Shown in pieces: positions 32,954 through 44,821 of a stretch of 64,000 bases of DNA. The stretch is taken from assembly GCA_963921425.1 (NCBI GenBank), contig OY992835.1:21452001-21516000 (forward strand). Direction: 5' to 3'. The notes under the pieces are model-generated. The model worked only from the letters and a program-made list of their open reading frames with translations. It made no database searches and was not told the DNA's origin. This DNA is from Dryas octopetala (lineage: Eukaryota; Streptophyta; Magnoliopsida; Rosales; Rosaceae). The position numbers and the translations under genes are program-made. The stretch's first letter is position 1; each line of letters starts with the position of its first letter.

Positions 32954-35900
32954 GAGGCGTTTGGTTGGGACTGGGACTCAGACTCACTCATTCACATGCC
33001 CTCTAAATTACTTATAGCATGCCAAAGGTGGCCCTCTTTGGTTTTTATTTTTTTCCTTTTTTAGAAAATTAGGGGTTTTTATTTTTTTTCTTTTTTAAAC
33101 AAGTCTTTTGAGTAAATGTTTATTATCTGATTTGTATCCAATACATTTTGCCGAACTCTCGCATCATACAACGCAGGAAAATATGCGCTCGATGCATTGT
33201 ATTAGACTCTCACACACAATATAGGAATGCGTCTGATGCACTGTATCAAACTTAATTGTCTCACACACAACGTAGCTAGTAGGCCCACGTGTGGATTCTT
33301 GTAAATCTTATATATTGTACGTGTTTTGAAACGTATCAAACTTCAAAGAATCTCGCATCTATATATAAAGGTTGGCCGATCAATCATTGATTAAAATTTA
33401 ATTACAACAGAGGATATCCTAATAATTAACGGTTCAAATTTATTGTGATGATGAGATGCAATATTTCAATATTTAATTGATTTTAGCAATTAATGTTTTT
33501 GTTTTTTTATTTAACTAATTTATTATATAAAAAAAAATTTTCAAAAAGAAATAAAAAGTTGCATTATAACATATGTATTAATTGAAATTTTTTTTTCCTC
33601 CTGATTTTTTCTTGGATCAATAATATTTATGAGTGAAATTAAAGAAAATAGTCCAATTTAAATTGGGTCTATAGTAACTGTGATGGTTCATGTGAAAGGA
33701 CTTTGCGTTTCCTGATTTAACGTGTCACGTGGCGACATGCAAAGATATCAGCCAACTGTGACTTTTTATTGATGTGTACATGCATCACACGCTGCACTTG
33801 TTTCTATGATGATTACATGTGGCAGCGAATGGTGAGGCCATTGTTTGTCTAAAGACACGACACAAAGAAGACAGAGTGGAAATGATTTTCAATTATAATA
33901 AATATAAAACAACCCTTTTTAATTTTTTCTGTGTTTACTTTATTTACTTTCTCAGTTTCTCTTGTGGAAATGTGTTTTCCGCACACTCTTCTCTACTATT
34001 ATAATTTCTATTTGGAAAAAAAAAAAAGTGTAGTCCAAATTTTTATTTACTTTCACTTGTGAAGATTTGGACAATTTTTATAATGAAAGTATAGTCCGGA
34101 TTTCTTTTTGTTATAATCTGTAATAGCCAAGATAGAAAGTAACAAGTTAAATTCGATCTCTTGCTAACTTGAACTTAATTTATTATGATTTTAACAAATT
34201 TATTTTCAAGATTAGTAATGTATCGATTCTCAACAAACTAATTTATAGTATGCAATGATTAAGTAGAATATTTGGTAATACCACATGTTGTTTGATCACA
34301 TAATATATATGTTAAGATTTATTCATTGAAATGCTATTATTTTATTAATGCTAGTGTTGTTATAAATGAGTAATACTATATAAATCACATTTTCATATCA
34401 CATTTAGACTTGTTGTGTCACTCAACAATTTGGTCATAATGTAATGTGATAATATAATGATTGGCTATCTTTAGTATTACTCTATAAATATCTTATAATA
34501 GTTCTTTCTTTTATATATTTTGTGTTTGGTCATTAGTGACTGGTGGATTAAATAAAAGGTCAAGATTCAATAGGGTCATTTAAGTTGGGTTTAAGTGTTT
34601 TAACACTTTAACCCAATTGAGAGTCATCATTCTACACTTAACTAGACTCAAAGCATCTCCTTTGAAATAAACATTTAAAACATGATGCACTTGACAGAAC
34701 TCCTTAATTTGAAATTAACATTTAAAACACATACAAAATCCTCAGCTCTGTCAATCACCCTTAATCATTTTATATTCAGATTTCTTCTTCTTTTTTTTTT
34801 GGCTAGGCTTAGTACTCGTAATTGTGCCTGCTCCATTGTCACCGCAGCTACCGGTTTTTTTTTTTTTTATTTGTTTTTTTTTTTAAGGAGTGGATAAGCA
34901 ATGTAGATCGAGATAGAATTAACAACACTCTTTATATATCAAATCTAACAATGAAGGCAGTGTCCAACTACGTACAGTGATTCATTTCAATTAATGACTT
35001 GAAAAATAGAAGTGAACTATGCAATTCGAAACCATTATGAACTATGCATACACATGTTAGAAAGTTACATATATAATGTTGCAAGAGGTGGTGACTGGTG
35101 AGGGTATGTTTTGTATTCCATAGGAGTCCATTGGATGGTGAGGGTTAGAACCCAATAGAATGTAAACCAAGACTCACAAAGGAAGGCCGGAAGCCAAGTA
35201 AAAGTCAAACCATGGTGATCATGATCACAATCGCCAGGGCTCTCTGCAATGTGTTAACTTTAGCATGGATTTTTTTACATAGAGGAAGAGAATGCTCATC
35301 AGAATTTGCCATGATTTGAAAACTTCAAAACAGAGATAGAGGTCTACTTCGGAATATGAGATATAGGTGAGGTCTAATGATCGAGTCAGTACCACCAACT
35401 GGGTTACTATATATAGTCTATAATCAGCATTACAGCTGTAACACTGCTACCAAATTGGTAGTTTAAGACTTCAATTTAACTGCCTCTTTATTATCTCATG
35501 TACTTACTACTTAGGCCTGGTGGCATAAAATAAAATCATACCAACACTGAAGGTTCAGTAGCATAGTATTTAAGCCTTCTTTTTCCTTAGAGATGGGGCT
35601 CATTTACGTGGAACCGACACGAGTGGTTTTTAACTCTATTATAGTGATAGTATGTCACATAAGCAGTTAAAGTGGTTCGAATAGTTTTATCTTTTTACTT
35701 TTTATGTTTCTAATTAATTTTTTTTCTAAACAATGCAGAGACTGTCATAAATCAAAATGATGCCTCTTTTCACTTTGCATTGCTTCGGTAGGTAGTCCTG
35801 TTTCCATTTTTTTTTCTTCCTAGCAGTAGATTAATTCAGTTATTAATCATATCTATCCTCAACTCATCTCATCATTATTGATCAACGCTACGCAGCTTTA

Positions 35901-36641
35901 ACTCAAGTGTTATTGTGATGAGATGAGGATGTGATTGACCTTGGGACCCAATCTCAAATTCTACTGTAAGTATCTAATTGAATTATGAAAACCATAACAA
36001 TCACTAAATTGTGTTATTAAATGACACATATTATAAGATTATTGGTATTGAGGTTGAAAATATCCTCAAAACTGAGAACCAAGTATTTCCCAGAAGTAAA
36101 TGTCAGTCTTAACTAATCCAATTAAATTGTTCATTTGCAATGTGCCAATGACATATTGATTTAGTGGCATATAGCATCAGTGCATCACACACGTACATTC
36201 TTGATATAGGTGGCCGGGATTAAATTTTAAGGTACACTAGTTTAGACCAGTTAATGTTAACATGTGCACATCATTGGCTCAATAGGGCTCACCCTTTTTG
36301 CCACTAGCTAGCTCCTACTCAAGGACTAGAAAAGATACACATGTAATATAGGTCTTTGTTGTTTGGTGTCCCTCCAAATCTTTGATTTTGCAGAAATTGA
36401 GACCAATTAGCCCATGAAAAATGAATACAATGAATACTCTAAATAAAAGAGTATTTGCTCTAACTTATAGAGTTCCCATATATACTATAAATAAGTACAT
36501 ATATGAACAGAATTGGGTACTCTAACTTGGAAATATATCCTACCCTTTACAAAATGGAAGCCAAATCCTAGCAAATCTTTGGGTTTAATTAGGGATTAAA
36601 GGGTAGGGTAGTAAACTAGTAATGCTAGACTACTAGTACTA
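32954..36641. other. Intergenic region between the CNOT9-like and CslB/H genes
   Basis: About 3.7 kb of AT-rich DNA with no supported gene. It includes the distal promoter of the CNOT9-like gene, a repeated theme of CATTGTATYAGACTCTCACAC-like phrases near 33170-33270, one short MITE (34378-34482) and poly-T tracts near 34790 and 34855-34885. The last few hundred bases should be the CslB/H 3' UTR. Confidence 0.5.
34378..34482. mobile_element. Short MITE with 7-bp flanking repeat
   Basis: A 105-bp block with inverted ends GAGTAATACTA / TAGTATTACTC, flanked on both sides by TATAAAT (34371-34377 and 34483-34489). The superfamily cannot be fixed; the size of the TSD hints at hAT-like. Confidence 0.6.
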
Positions 36642-39600
36642 TCACCATAAGGTAGTGTAGAACAGTAATGTGAAGCCAGCAGACTTAAATATGGTGGATA
36701 GTGGAATACCATATTTCCCGGTACCAAACAGTCCTTTCAAAAATGGCCAGAGGCATATCACCAACCACACACTGGATGCAACCTCTAATGGGCCTGACCC
36801 AAGCCCATCATGTGGTGGTGGTCGTAGGCCCAACAAAGCACTGGTCAGCGCGGTCAATTGCACCAGCAAAATGGTTGTGGGAGGCACAAAAACTGGGGAG
36901 TTGTCGAAGGTGAATCTGCCTGCTTCAGTGTCCTCGGTGCCTTCATCACTTGAAGGGGTAGATTGGTCTTTTCGTGTGACTTCGAAGACTGTCTCGGATA
37001 TTCCTAAGAGCTTAAGTATGACACCCAGAAATCCAAATAGCCATGCACTCATTGTGGTGATTCTTCCCATTCTTTGGTTGTTCCACCATGCCCGGATTGA
37101 TAGACCAGTTTGAAGGTACTCTGATAATGTGTAAATGCTATATGTGACAAAGAGAGCTATTGGAATATAGAAGGTTGGTTCTTGGTCCTGCATTAATTAC
37201 ACATTTGGGGAGGTTAGAAGAGTGAAAAAGCACTAAGCAACTGCTTTATATATAGATTATAGTTTGTGAGATGTACTAAGAAGTGAACTGTACCACATTT
37301 GTGTAACCCATTTGTACTTGTAGATCTTAATCATTGAGGTATTTTTTTGTTGTTGTTCTCATCAAATTTGATTGATCAATCATGTAGTGTGGTTTGGTTT
37401 GTACCCATGTCTACTTTTGAAAAATAGCACGAGCAATTCATGATTTATGAATTTGAAAAAAGCGTACTTTATGGGAAGATATTGTAATTTGCATTAAACC
37501 ATACAATGCAAAGTGGTACGTTCTGACCTTGGGCAAGAAATGTGTGTTGGTGATGATACTATAAGCCGGCAGAGCAGCATAGCATAGCTCTGGACCTGAG
37601 CGTAGGCCCCACGAAAGGATCCAGAAGTAGGCCAGGCACTGCCTAAACTGGAGGTTTGCAAATAGAGTACCAAAGAAGGGACAATTTTTGCTGAATAGGA
37701 TTTCAAGTAGGCCTGTGGCCCACCTCTTCTGTTGGGCCATTGAAGCAGGCCCGCCTGTAGGTGCGCACCCTAGAAAGGCTGGTGGGTCTAGCGTACAAGT
37801 AATGGATTTCCAACCTTTGTTATGGATCGAAAGCCCAGTTAGGACATCTTCTGTCATGGATCCATGCATCCATCCCACCTAAACAAGAACAAAAAGTAAG
37901 TTGAAACTTTGATTGTGTCATTTTAAGATGGGAAAAATTTACAAATATGACACATATTTTGATGGTTATTTCATTTCAGGATATTAATTTTGCTTTGTGT
38001 TAATGAAGGACACATACTTTCATTTTGTGTCAATTAAGGACTATGTTTTTTTTCAGTTTTTATTTTAACTTTGGCCCGACGTTGGACTTATCAAAACTCT
38101 ACCAAATTCAAAAAAATGATACTGGGTTTAAAGATATGTATCTCCTCTTTACAACCATATAAAGATCACCCAAATCAGATCTTTACAACTCCAGATAATC
38201 GGCTCCAAAGTAGGATACCCGAAATTGTCTAATTTTCTAAATTTTTTCCCATAGGTCTGATTGGATAGTTTTGGGTAACCTACTTTTGGGCCAATTATCT
38301 GGAGTTGTAAATGTCCAATTTTAGTGATCTTTATATGATTGTAAAGAAGAGATGCATAGCTTTGAACCAAGTATAAATTTGTTAAATTTGGTGGAGTTTT
38401 GATGGGTCCAATGTCAGACCAAAGTTGAGATAAAAAATAGTCCTTAATTGACATAAAATAAAAGTATGTGTCCTTCATTAATACGAATCAAAATTAATGT
38501 CTTAAAATAAAACAACCATCAAAGTATGTGTCCTATTTGTAAATTTTTTCCTTTTAAGATTATATACAAAAATGTTCTCTTACTAGACAATCTTCTAGTC
38601 TAGCAACATAAGATATTATGTTCATGTTATCAGACAATAAATCTAGATAGTTGATTAACTTGATTCTATCTTACATATGTGATCATAATTTAATATAAAT
38701 ATTTATGTTGTCAGACTATCTCTTTACCTATATATGAACACTTCATATAATTAAGTTTATTTGTTATCTTAAACTCACGTTGTTTTGGTCATAAACACAA
38801 GGTTGTCAATACCTTTATACCCCAGTTGGTTCGATACTCATATTCAACACCTGCAACTTGGTATGCAGCCTCCAGAGATTTGGAAAGCGTGTCTGGACAT
38901 TCTGTCTTCCCCATCAAGGCATCAGCAGCTGATTTGGTGAATTCCTTCGAATTTCCAAAAGTTTTAAGCAACTCTTCATTGGCTGATTCTTCTGCCATTG
39001 AGTTTAGATGTGTTAATAACTTGGGGTCCGTTTGACATTGTTTTTTAGAATGAAGCGCTTCTACTAAGAAGTACATACAGATTTTTATAAAAATTTCAAA
39101 GTTGTTCATGCAAAAGCATTTGGAAGTGCTTCATGCAGGTACTTTTCAAAAAACTTTTTAAAAGTGCTTTTATAACACAAAAGTACATTTATTTATTTTT
39201 GTCAAATGTTACCAAAAACGTTTTTATTAATCTGAAACTGCTTTATTGCCGGCCAGTTCTAAAAACAGTGTCAAACCGGCCCTTAATATACTCAATAAAG
39301 ATACTAATAAATTAGCAGCTAGCAAAATATAATCAATATAGACATAATTAGATTTGATTCATTTGATTACGTACCATTAATCATGAATTTGGGATTTGTT
39401 TGCCCAATTTTGACATCATTGGGGGATAGACCATAGATGACTTTCCGTCTATGAACACATCCTGTTCCCGCATAGAAAGGTCCCTGAATTCCTGATATTC
39501 CTTGTGCCACATACTAACATAAATATATACTAGCTTGTTAATTAGCTAGCTACGCAGTAATTAAAGTACTATATTAATCATGTTCTTCATAATTAAAGTA

Positions 39601-41743
39601 CCTTCCACAAAACTACCATCTGATTTCCAAATGGGTCATCTTTGAGTCCGTCGTAGAAGACTTGTGGACACTGAACAAATGCATTTTCGTGTTCGTTCTC
39701 GGATCCGAGCAGCATGCACATTGCATGAAAAATAACGTCTGGGTTGTTTGCGAACATGTCGCAGTCGACGTTCAGCATGAAGGGAGCATTTGTCATCAAC
39801 CCAGAGACTCTAGTCTGCATAACATATATAATTCAACAATTAATTATTGTTAATTACAATTAAGTAATTAAAAGGACTGATTTATACTTGTATTGACGTT
39901 GTGTTGAGACTTTAACCATAGCATAATATCAACACAAAAACATAAGCATAATATCAACACAAAAAATATTAGCAGAGAATGCGTGGTCGTAAACAAAGAT
40001 ATGAAATACAAACCAAAACGTTCATGGCCCCGGCTTTGGAATGATGTGGATGCTTTGGCCTCTTTTCTCTTGATATATAAACTAAGTGCGGCATTAATGC
40101 ATTTGAATCTCCCTCCTTGTTCTCCCATACAACCTTTTGGGGACATACCAAAAAAAAAGGAAGGAGCTAAATAAGCACGTTAATTAAAAGTCAGTTTGGT
40201 TATATTTCTATTTTCTGGTTTTATTATTTTTATTTTCTAGATATATTCCTTCGAATTTGGATTCTCTATTTTACTTTTTTTATATTTATAAAATTTTACA
40301 GTATTAGGACAAAACAGTGACAGCAGTCACGGGACATGTCGTTTCCACCATATGTATACAGTATATATATATCTTGGTGCCAATAATTACTTAGAGATAT
40401 TACTAATACACTAATACATATAATTTCCACCATATGACCAACTGAAAATAAATTAATTTATTGGCTTGAGAAAGCAACTTAGAGAGTAGGCAAAAGGGGC
40501 AGACAATAGTCACAATACAAATTAAAGATTCAGTAATATTTGTTGTATACCTTGATTATTGTTGGATGATTATTACGTTGTATATTTGAGAAAGCTGCAA
40601 AGTCTTGGCTAACACCGTCACATGGAAATGGATTAGATTTGCTCACCGCATCCTCAATCTTGCGGCTAAGCTGCTCATACTCACTCTACAAAACACATAT
40701 CAAGACAAACAACTTCATTGCCCATCAATATATTTGTACGCTATGGATTGACATACATATATTATACAAATAGATCTAATCGATTTTTTTTCTCAATAAT
40801 ACAGTGGACAAAATCGTACGTGGCAGGCTAAGACCTTTCCTTTTGTGTGTCAAAAAAGTTACAGGCTAAGACCATGCAATCATTAAAATTTGACTGAACC
40901 ACTAAACGTACTCCAACCGCAAATAATTACTTACCTTCAACATCTTCCATTCTTGCTTGAACTCCCTTGAGTTATTACTTGAAAGTGTGGAATTGTTATA
41001 GGAGAAGTATCTGAAAGGAGCTCTAACTTGAACATTATACTTCTTGCAAAATGGAACCCAAAGCTTAGCAAACTTTGATGCTTCCACAAGTGAGTAAAAG
41101 GTGAGAGGGGAGCACCCATCATCAGATACATAGCAAGCCAATTTGTTTGATGGGTAATCAACAGCCAACAGAGACAGCACAGTGTTTATGGTAATGATAG
41201 GTGGTTCAAGCTCTGCGTCTGCAGTGGTCACAAACATGTCCACTGGAGGAAGCTCATGCTCATGCTCAGCCACCCTAATAATCAAAAGTAGTACTTATAA
41301 ACATTAAAGAGTCCCACGTCGGAAATAATAACACAAAAATTGTTCATGTATATATATACATTATATATAATACGGATCTTCTACTTGTTTTTGCTTGACT
41401 GTACATAGTAAAAAGTTTCAAACACTTAAAAATAAGTATAGTAGAGAATTCAAAATCATATAAAATACTGGTGTACGTTAAACCTTTGTAAGAGGCGGTC
41501 TGGATACGTCTTATGTTCTACAATGGTCCATTTGTTGCTGATGGTGATGACCCAATTGAAAGTGAACCAGAGCTCGCATAGGAATGCGAGTAACCAAGCG
41601 AAACCATGGTTGTTGTTGAAAGAGAGAAGACGATAGACGAGGAGTGAAAGGAGGAGGAAGAGGATTATGAACTCCATGACTTTGTGCACTGTGCTTTTGT
41701 GGTCAAATCGTTCATGTAGAGGGAGAGAGTTTGAGTTAGCCAT
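36642..41743 (-). CDS. Cellulose synthase-like protein, CslB/CslH group (GT2)
   Basis: Nine exons on the minus strand (41743-41484, 41274-40935, 40685-40551, 40133-40014, 39814-39602, 39513-39375, 38991-38813, 37878-37528, 37187-36642) join in frame to 760 residues, the normal CslB/H length. The protein is a Golgi or plasma-membrane processive glycosyltransferase; its beta-glycan product is unknown. Two N-terminal helices (about 20-65) are followed by the cytosolic catalytic domain with all GT2 signatures: DDG at 138-140, DCD at 302-304, TED at 471-473 and QQKRW at 511-515. A C-terminal set of about six helices ends in [10 protein letters not shown]. The start [13 protein letters not shown] is chosen over an ATG 12 codons upstream because it matches the family N-terminus and sits at a normal distance after the TATA box. 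Two transposons lie in introns (37930-38551 and 39021-39284). CslB against CslH cannot be settled by eye. Confidence 0.94.
37930..38551. mobile_element. MULE-type foldback element in a CslB/H intron, perfect 9-bp TSD
   Basis: A 622-bp palindromic element with ends GGGAAAAATTTACAAATATG and, on the complement of the right end, GGAAAAAATTTACAAATAGG. The arms run almost to the centre (each about 280 bp). The flanks are identical: TTTTAAGAT at 37921-37929 and 38552-38560. The element lies in the intron between exons 7 and 8 and starts 51 bp before exon 8 in the direction of the plus strand, that is just upstream of the acceptor side on the minus-strand transcript. No coding sequence. Confidence 0.93.
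39021..39284. mobile_element. hAT-like MITE next to the exon 7 acceptor of the CslB/H gene
   Basis: About 264 bp with inverted ends GGGGTCCGTTTGACATTG and, on the complement, AAGGGCCGGTTTGACACTG. Flanking TTAATAAC (39013-39020) and TTAATATA (39283-39290) look like a worn 8-bp TSD, so the exact ends may shift by two bases. In transcript sense it ends about 30 nt before the splice acceptor of exon 7 (38991). Confidence 0.78.
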
Positions 41744-41802
41744 TTGAAAAATATGAGAGAAGAACTGAGGTTTAGGCATGTGCTTAATTTGCAGGGTAGT
41801 GG

Positions 41803-41814
41803 ATATATATATAG
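41803..41814 (-). promoter_or_regulatory. TATA box of the CslB/H gene
   Basis: TATATATATA on the minus strand about 65 bp before the chosen start codon at 41743. The spacing predicts a leader of about 30-35 nt and argues against the ATG 36 bases upstream (41779), which would leave almost no leader. Confidence 0.6.
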
Positions 41815-44205
41815 TGGGCTAGTTGGTTCTGAGTCTGTGATTGCTTGTTTGTTGTGTATGTGGCATGGGATTATTTTGTAGTGATATGGTGATGAAAGGC
41901 TGAAAGTACATCCATCATGTGTACGTAACATGTGTTACCATTTGAACCTATAATTAAAGAAAAGAAGAAAACAAATCAGAATATGAATTTTTTATTGCCT
42001 TGGAAATTAAAAATATATAAAGAATTAACTGAGCTTGCAGCCTTGCAGGCCATCATGGACGACTATAATTAAACACATGTTCTGCCCCAGTCTCAACAGA
42101 GTGAGAAACATATATAGCCACTGCAGTACTAATATAATCATTGCCATTGGCTTCCCTATAGTTTCTAATAGGAATATATATATAGTGAGCAAGTGACAAA
42201 TTAGATAGATTTTAAGGGTGTCCCAAACTTAGATTTCATTGGATTTTAAAAGTCCAATGAAATTTAGGTGTCCCAAACTTAGATTTTAATGGATTCCAAT
42301 GAAATTTAGGTGTCCTCAACTCAGATTTTAATAGATTCTAATGAAATCTAGGTGTCCTAAAAAAGTCATAGATTTCATTAAGAGAAGGTTTTAATGGATT
42401 TGGATTGATTTAAATGCATTTTTTACACATAACAAATTCCATGAGACTTCCACCCAATTCCTTTGAATTTTGATGAATTCTATGAATTTTAAAATCCATT
42501 AAACTCTTTTAAAATCTGAGTTAGGGACACCCCTTAAGTTAGAGATACAAATACAATTATTGACATTGTTTAAGATACTTATAACTAAAAAGATAGATAA
42601 ATTATTGCGTATATCCGGCAAACAATGTAGTACATGCTTGTCCAAATCACAATGCATAAGACCATCTCATAATGTAGTATTTTTGCACGGTTACATTCAC
42701 AGCAAGAGTTCAGCTGTCATAGTCCACCTTCTTTGAATAGAAGAAATAGAGATGAAAAATAAATAAATAAATATAGGCAGACAAATTTGCGTTCATAAAA
42801 CAAAATGTTAAGAGATAATGATAAGTGGGGTGAAACCATGCATGTATCTAGAAATAACTAAAAAGAGTGAGATTCAGAAACGTGACAAGGCTGCAATCTC
42901 CTTCCACAAAAGAACAAATGGTGTTCAATTATTTGTGCGGAGGACCACTGCACATTAATAATTTGTGGATGATTTACAAACCAAATTCAAACACTCACAT
43001 CAAGAACAAGGAAAGATGTCGATAGAAATATAGAACAGAACATAATTTTAAAGACTTCATATTATGGAAATTAAATGATAAACACACACATCAAAAGTGT
43101 TATATTTGTTTAGTATATTGTATATACTGTCAGGATAATTTTTTTACGACTCCTCTTATCTGATGCATTCATTGAAGAACGCAAATCAATTAGGTTTTTG
43201 CTTTCATTAATATTTTTAGGTTAATCAACTTCCAGTGGCGTAAGGGCTGATGTCTCTCTCTTCTAAGAAGACCGAGGAAATCTTAACCTCTATTGTTTCC
43301 TTGTTTGTTAGTGTCTGGAGCTTTTCCCAACAGACAAAAGCAGAGGTGCTGGAACAAAAAATAAAAAACAAAATAAATATTCTTACGTACTTATATAATA
43401 TATAATGGTAACATGAATATAAAGTAAAGGAAAACAAGCAAATGAAAGTGACAACTCCCTGCAAAGTTGGAAATGAGACTGAAAGCTTTGGCCGTTTGGA
43501 GTTTGAACCAAATTGATAGACATCATCTTATAATCTTATTTACTTTTGGCAAATAAATATATTACCTAAAGGTATGTAACAATTAAGGGCCAAGGTGGGT
43601 TTCTAATTTGAAATTTAACAACTTTTTTCAATTTCTACAGGTCTGTTGAAAAATCAAACTTTGTATAGTTACAATTTCTTACCAAATAAAACTCTATAAA
43701 TAGATTTATGATACGTATTCATCCTAGTAAGTCAACATAGAACCATAGATACTCTTCTTTTCTAGAAAGGTCCCCCCACTTCTTCTCATCTCTATATTTG
43801 CTTGGTCACTAATGGCCAAGTGTCAAGGTCGTGATTCTATTTTCTATTTACACAAAAATTGTGATTCTAAGTCTTTCACAAAAGGTTAGGATAGCTTTTT
43901 GCTTTCTTTTCGTGCCAATTGTTCCAGGCATTAAATATTGATAATGACCATATTTTGGTTTATGTTCAGCTAATGCAGGATCATGCATACGTTGATGCTA
44001 AAATTCACCAACAGTCGGATGACTTGAAAAATACAAAAATGTTGTGTAAGAGTAAAACTAGTTATCCATTATCCATAAAAAAATGAACCCAAAATGGAAT
44101 TTAAAAAGCTGTTGAATATTCTAGCATAGTCTACACTACTGCATGGATGTTGCAATCTAAGTCCAATCAGAAGAGGGTCTCACGCTCTTACCATTTTTTT
44201 TTTTT
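41815..44205. other. Intergenic region upstream of CslB/H
   Basis: About 2.4 kb of AT-rich sequence. Apart from one MITE (42216-42533) nothing is recognised. The part next to 41815 is CslB/H promoter on the minus strand. Confidence 0.5.
42216..42533. mobile_element. Palindromic MITE with internal repeats
   Basis: A 318-bp element with ends GGGTGTCCCAAACTTAGATT and, on the complement, GGGTGTCCCTAACTCAGATT (one extra G outside). It is flanked by TTAA on both sides (42212-42215, 42534-42537); a TAA or TTA duplication would suit PIF/Harbinger and a TTAA one piggyBac, so the superfamily is open. The left half holds about three imperfect 42-51 bp units, each starting GGTGTCC and each itself an imperfect inverted repeat. 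Confidence 0.8.
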
Positions 44206-44546
44206 CTAATTAATACTATTTTGCTCTCCAAACTATTACACTTGTATCAGTTTGCTCACAGACTTCTAATTTGAAAAATTAAAGATTCTGACTTTTTCAA
44301 TTTTGTCAATTGAGGTTTTTCCGTCAATTTACACATTTTTCATCCAAATCTTTGAGGGCAAAATGGTCTCTTCCATTTAGATCTTAGCATATCATCCCGA
44401 TATTTTAGATGAAAAATGTGTAAATTGACAGAATAACTTCAATTGGCAAAATTGAAAAAGTCAAGGTCCTTAATTTTTCAAATTAGAAGTCTGGGGGGCA
44501 AACTAATACATGTGTAATAGTCTGGGGAGCAAAATGACATTAATCC
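44206..44546. mobile_element. Foldback MITE, probably MULE-type
   Basis: About 340 bp with long inverted arms: TTTGCTCTCCAAACTATTAC on the left pairs with the complement of the right side (TTTGCTCCCCAGACTATTAC), and ATTTGAAAAATTAA and AATTTACACATTTTTCATC recur in both arms. Both flanks are T-runs, so a 9-bp TSD of T cannot be proven. It lies about 275 bp past the stop codon of the PPR gene. Confidence 0.78.
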
Positions 44547-44821
44547 TTTTTTTTTCCTGAGGTCCAACGTAATCTGATTGACTTCAGAAATTTTTGCTAC
44601 ATTCAGTTAATTCATTTGGTCTGAAGTACGCTGGTAGTCATCTCAGTGAATTCATTCAGTTGATATGGATCTGCTTTCTTCATACTTGCCACTTTTTAGC
44701 AGCAGAAATCATACAGTCTGGTTTAAATTTGGAACTTTCTTATCATGAAATCCACAATCTTCTGATAGCTCAAGAAAAGCTGTTCTGTTTCACCATTGTA
44801 GAGATTACGTGGCCATAAATT
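44547..44821. other. 3' flank of the PPR gene
   Basis: Probable 3' UTR (minus strand) of the PPR gene; no other feature is seen. Confidence 0.45.
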
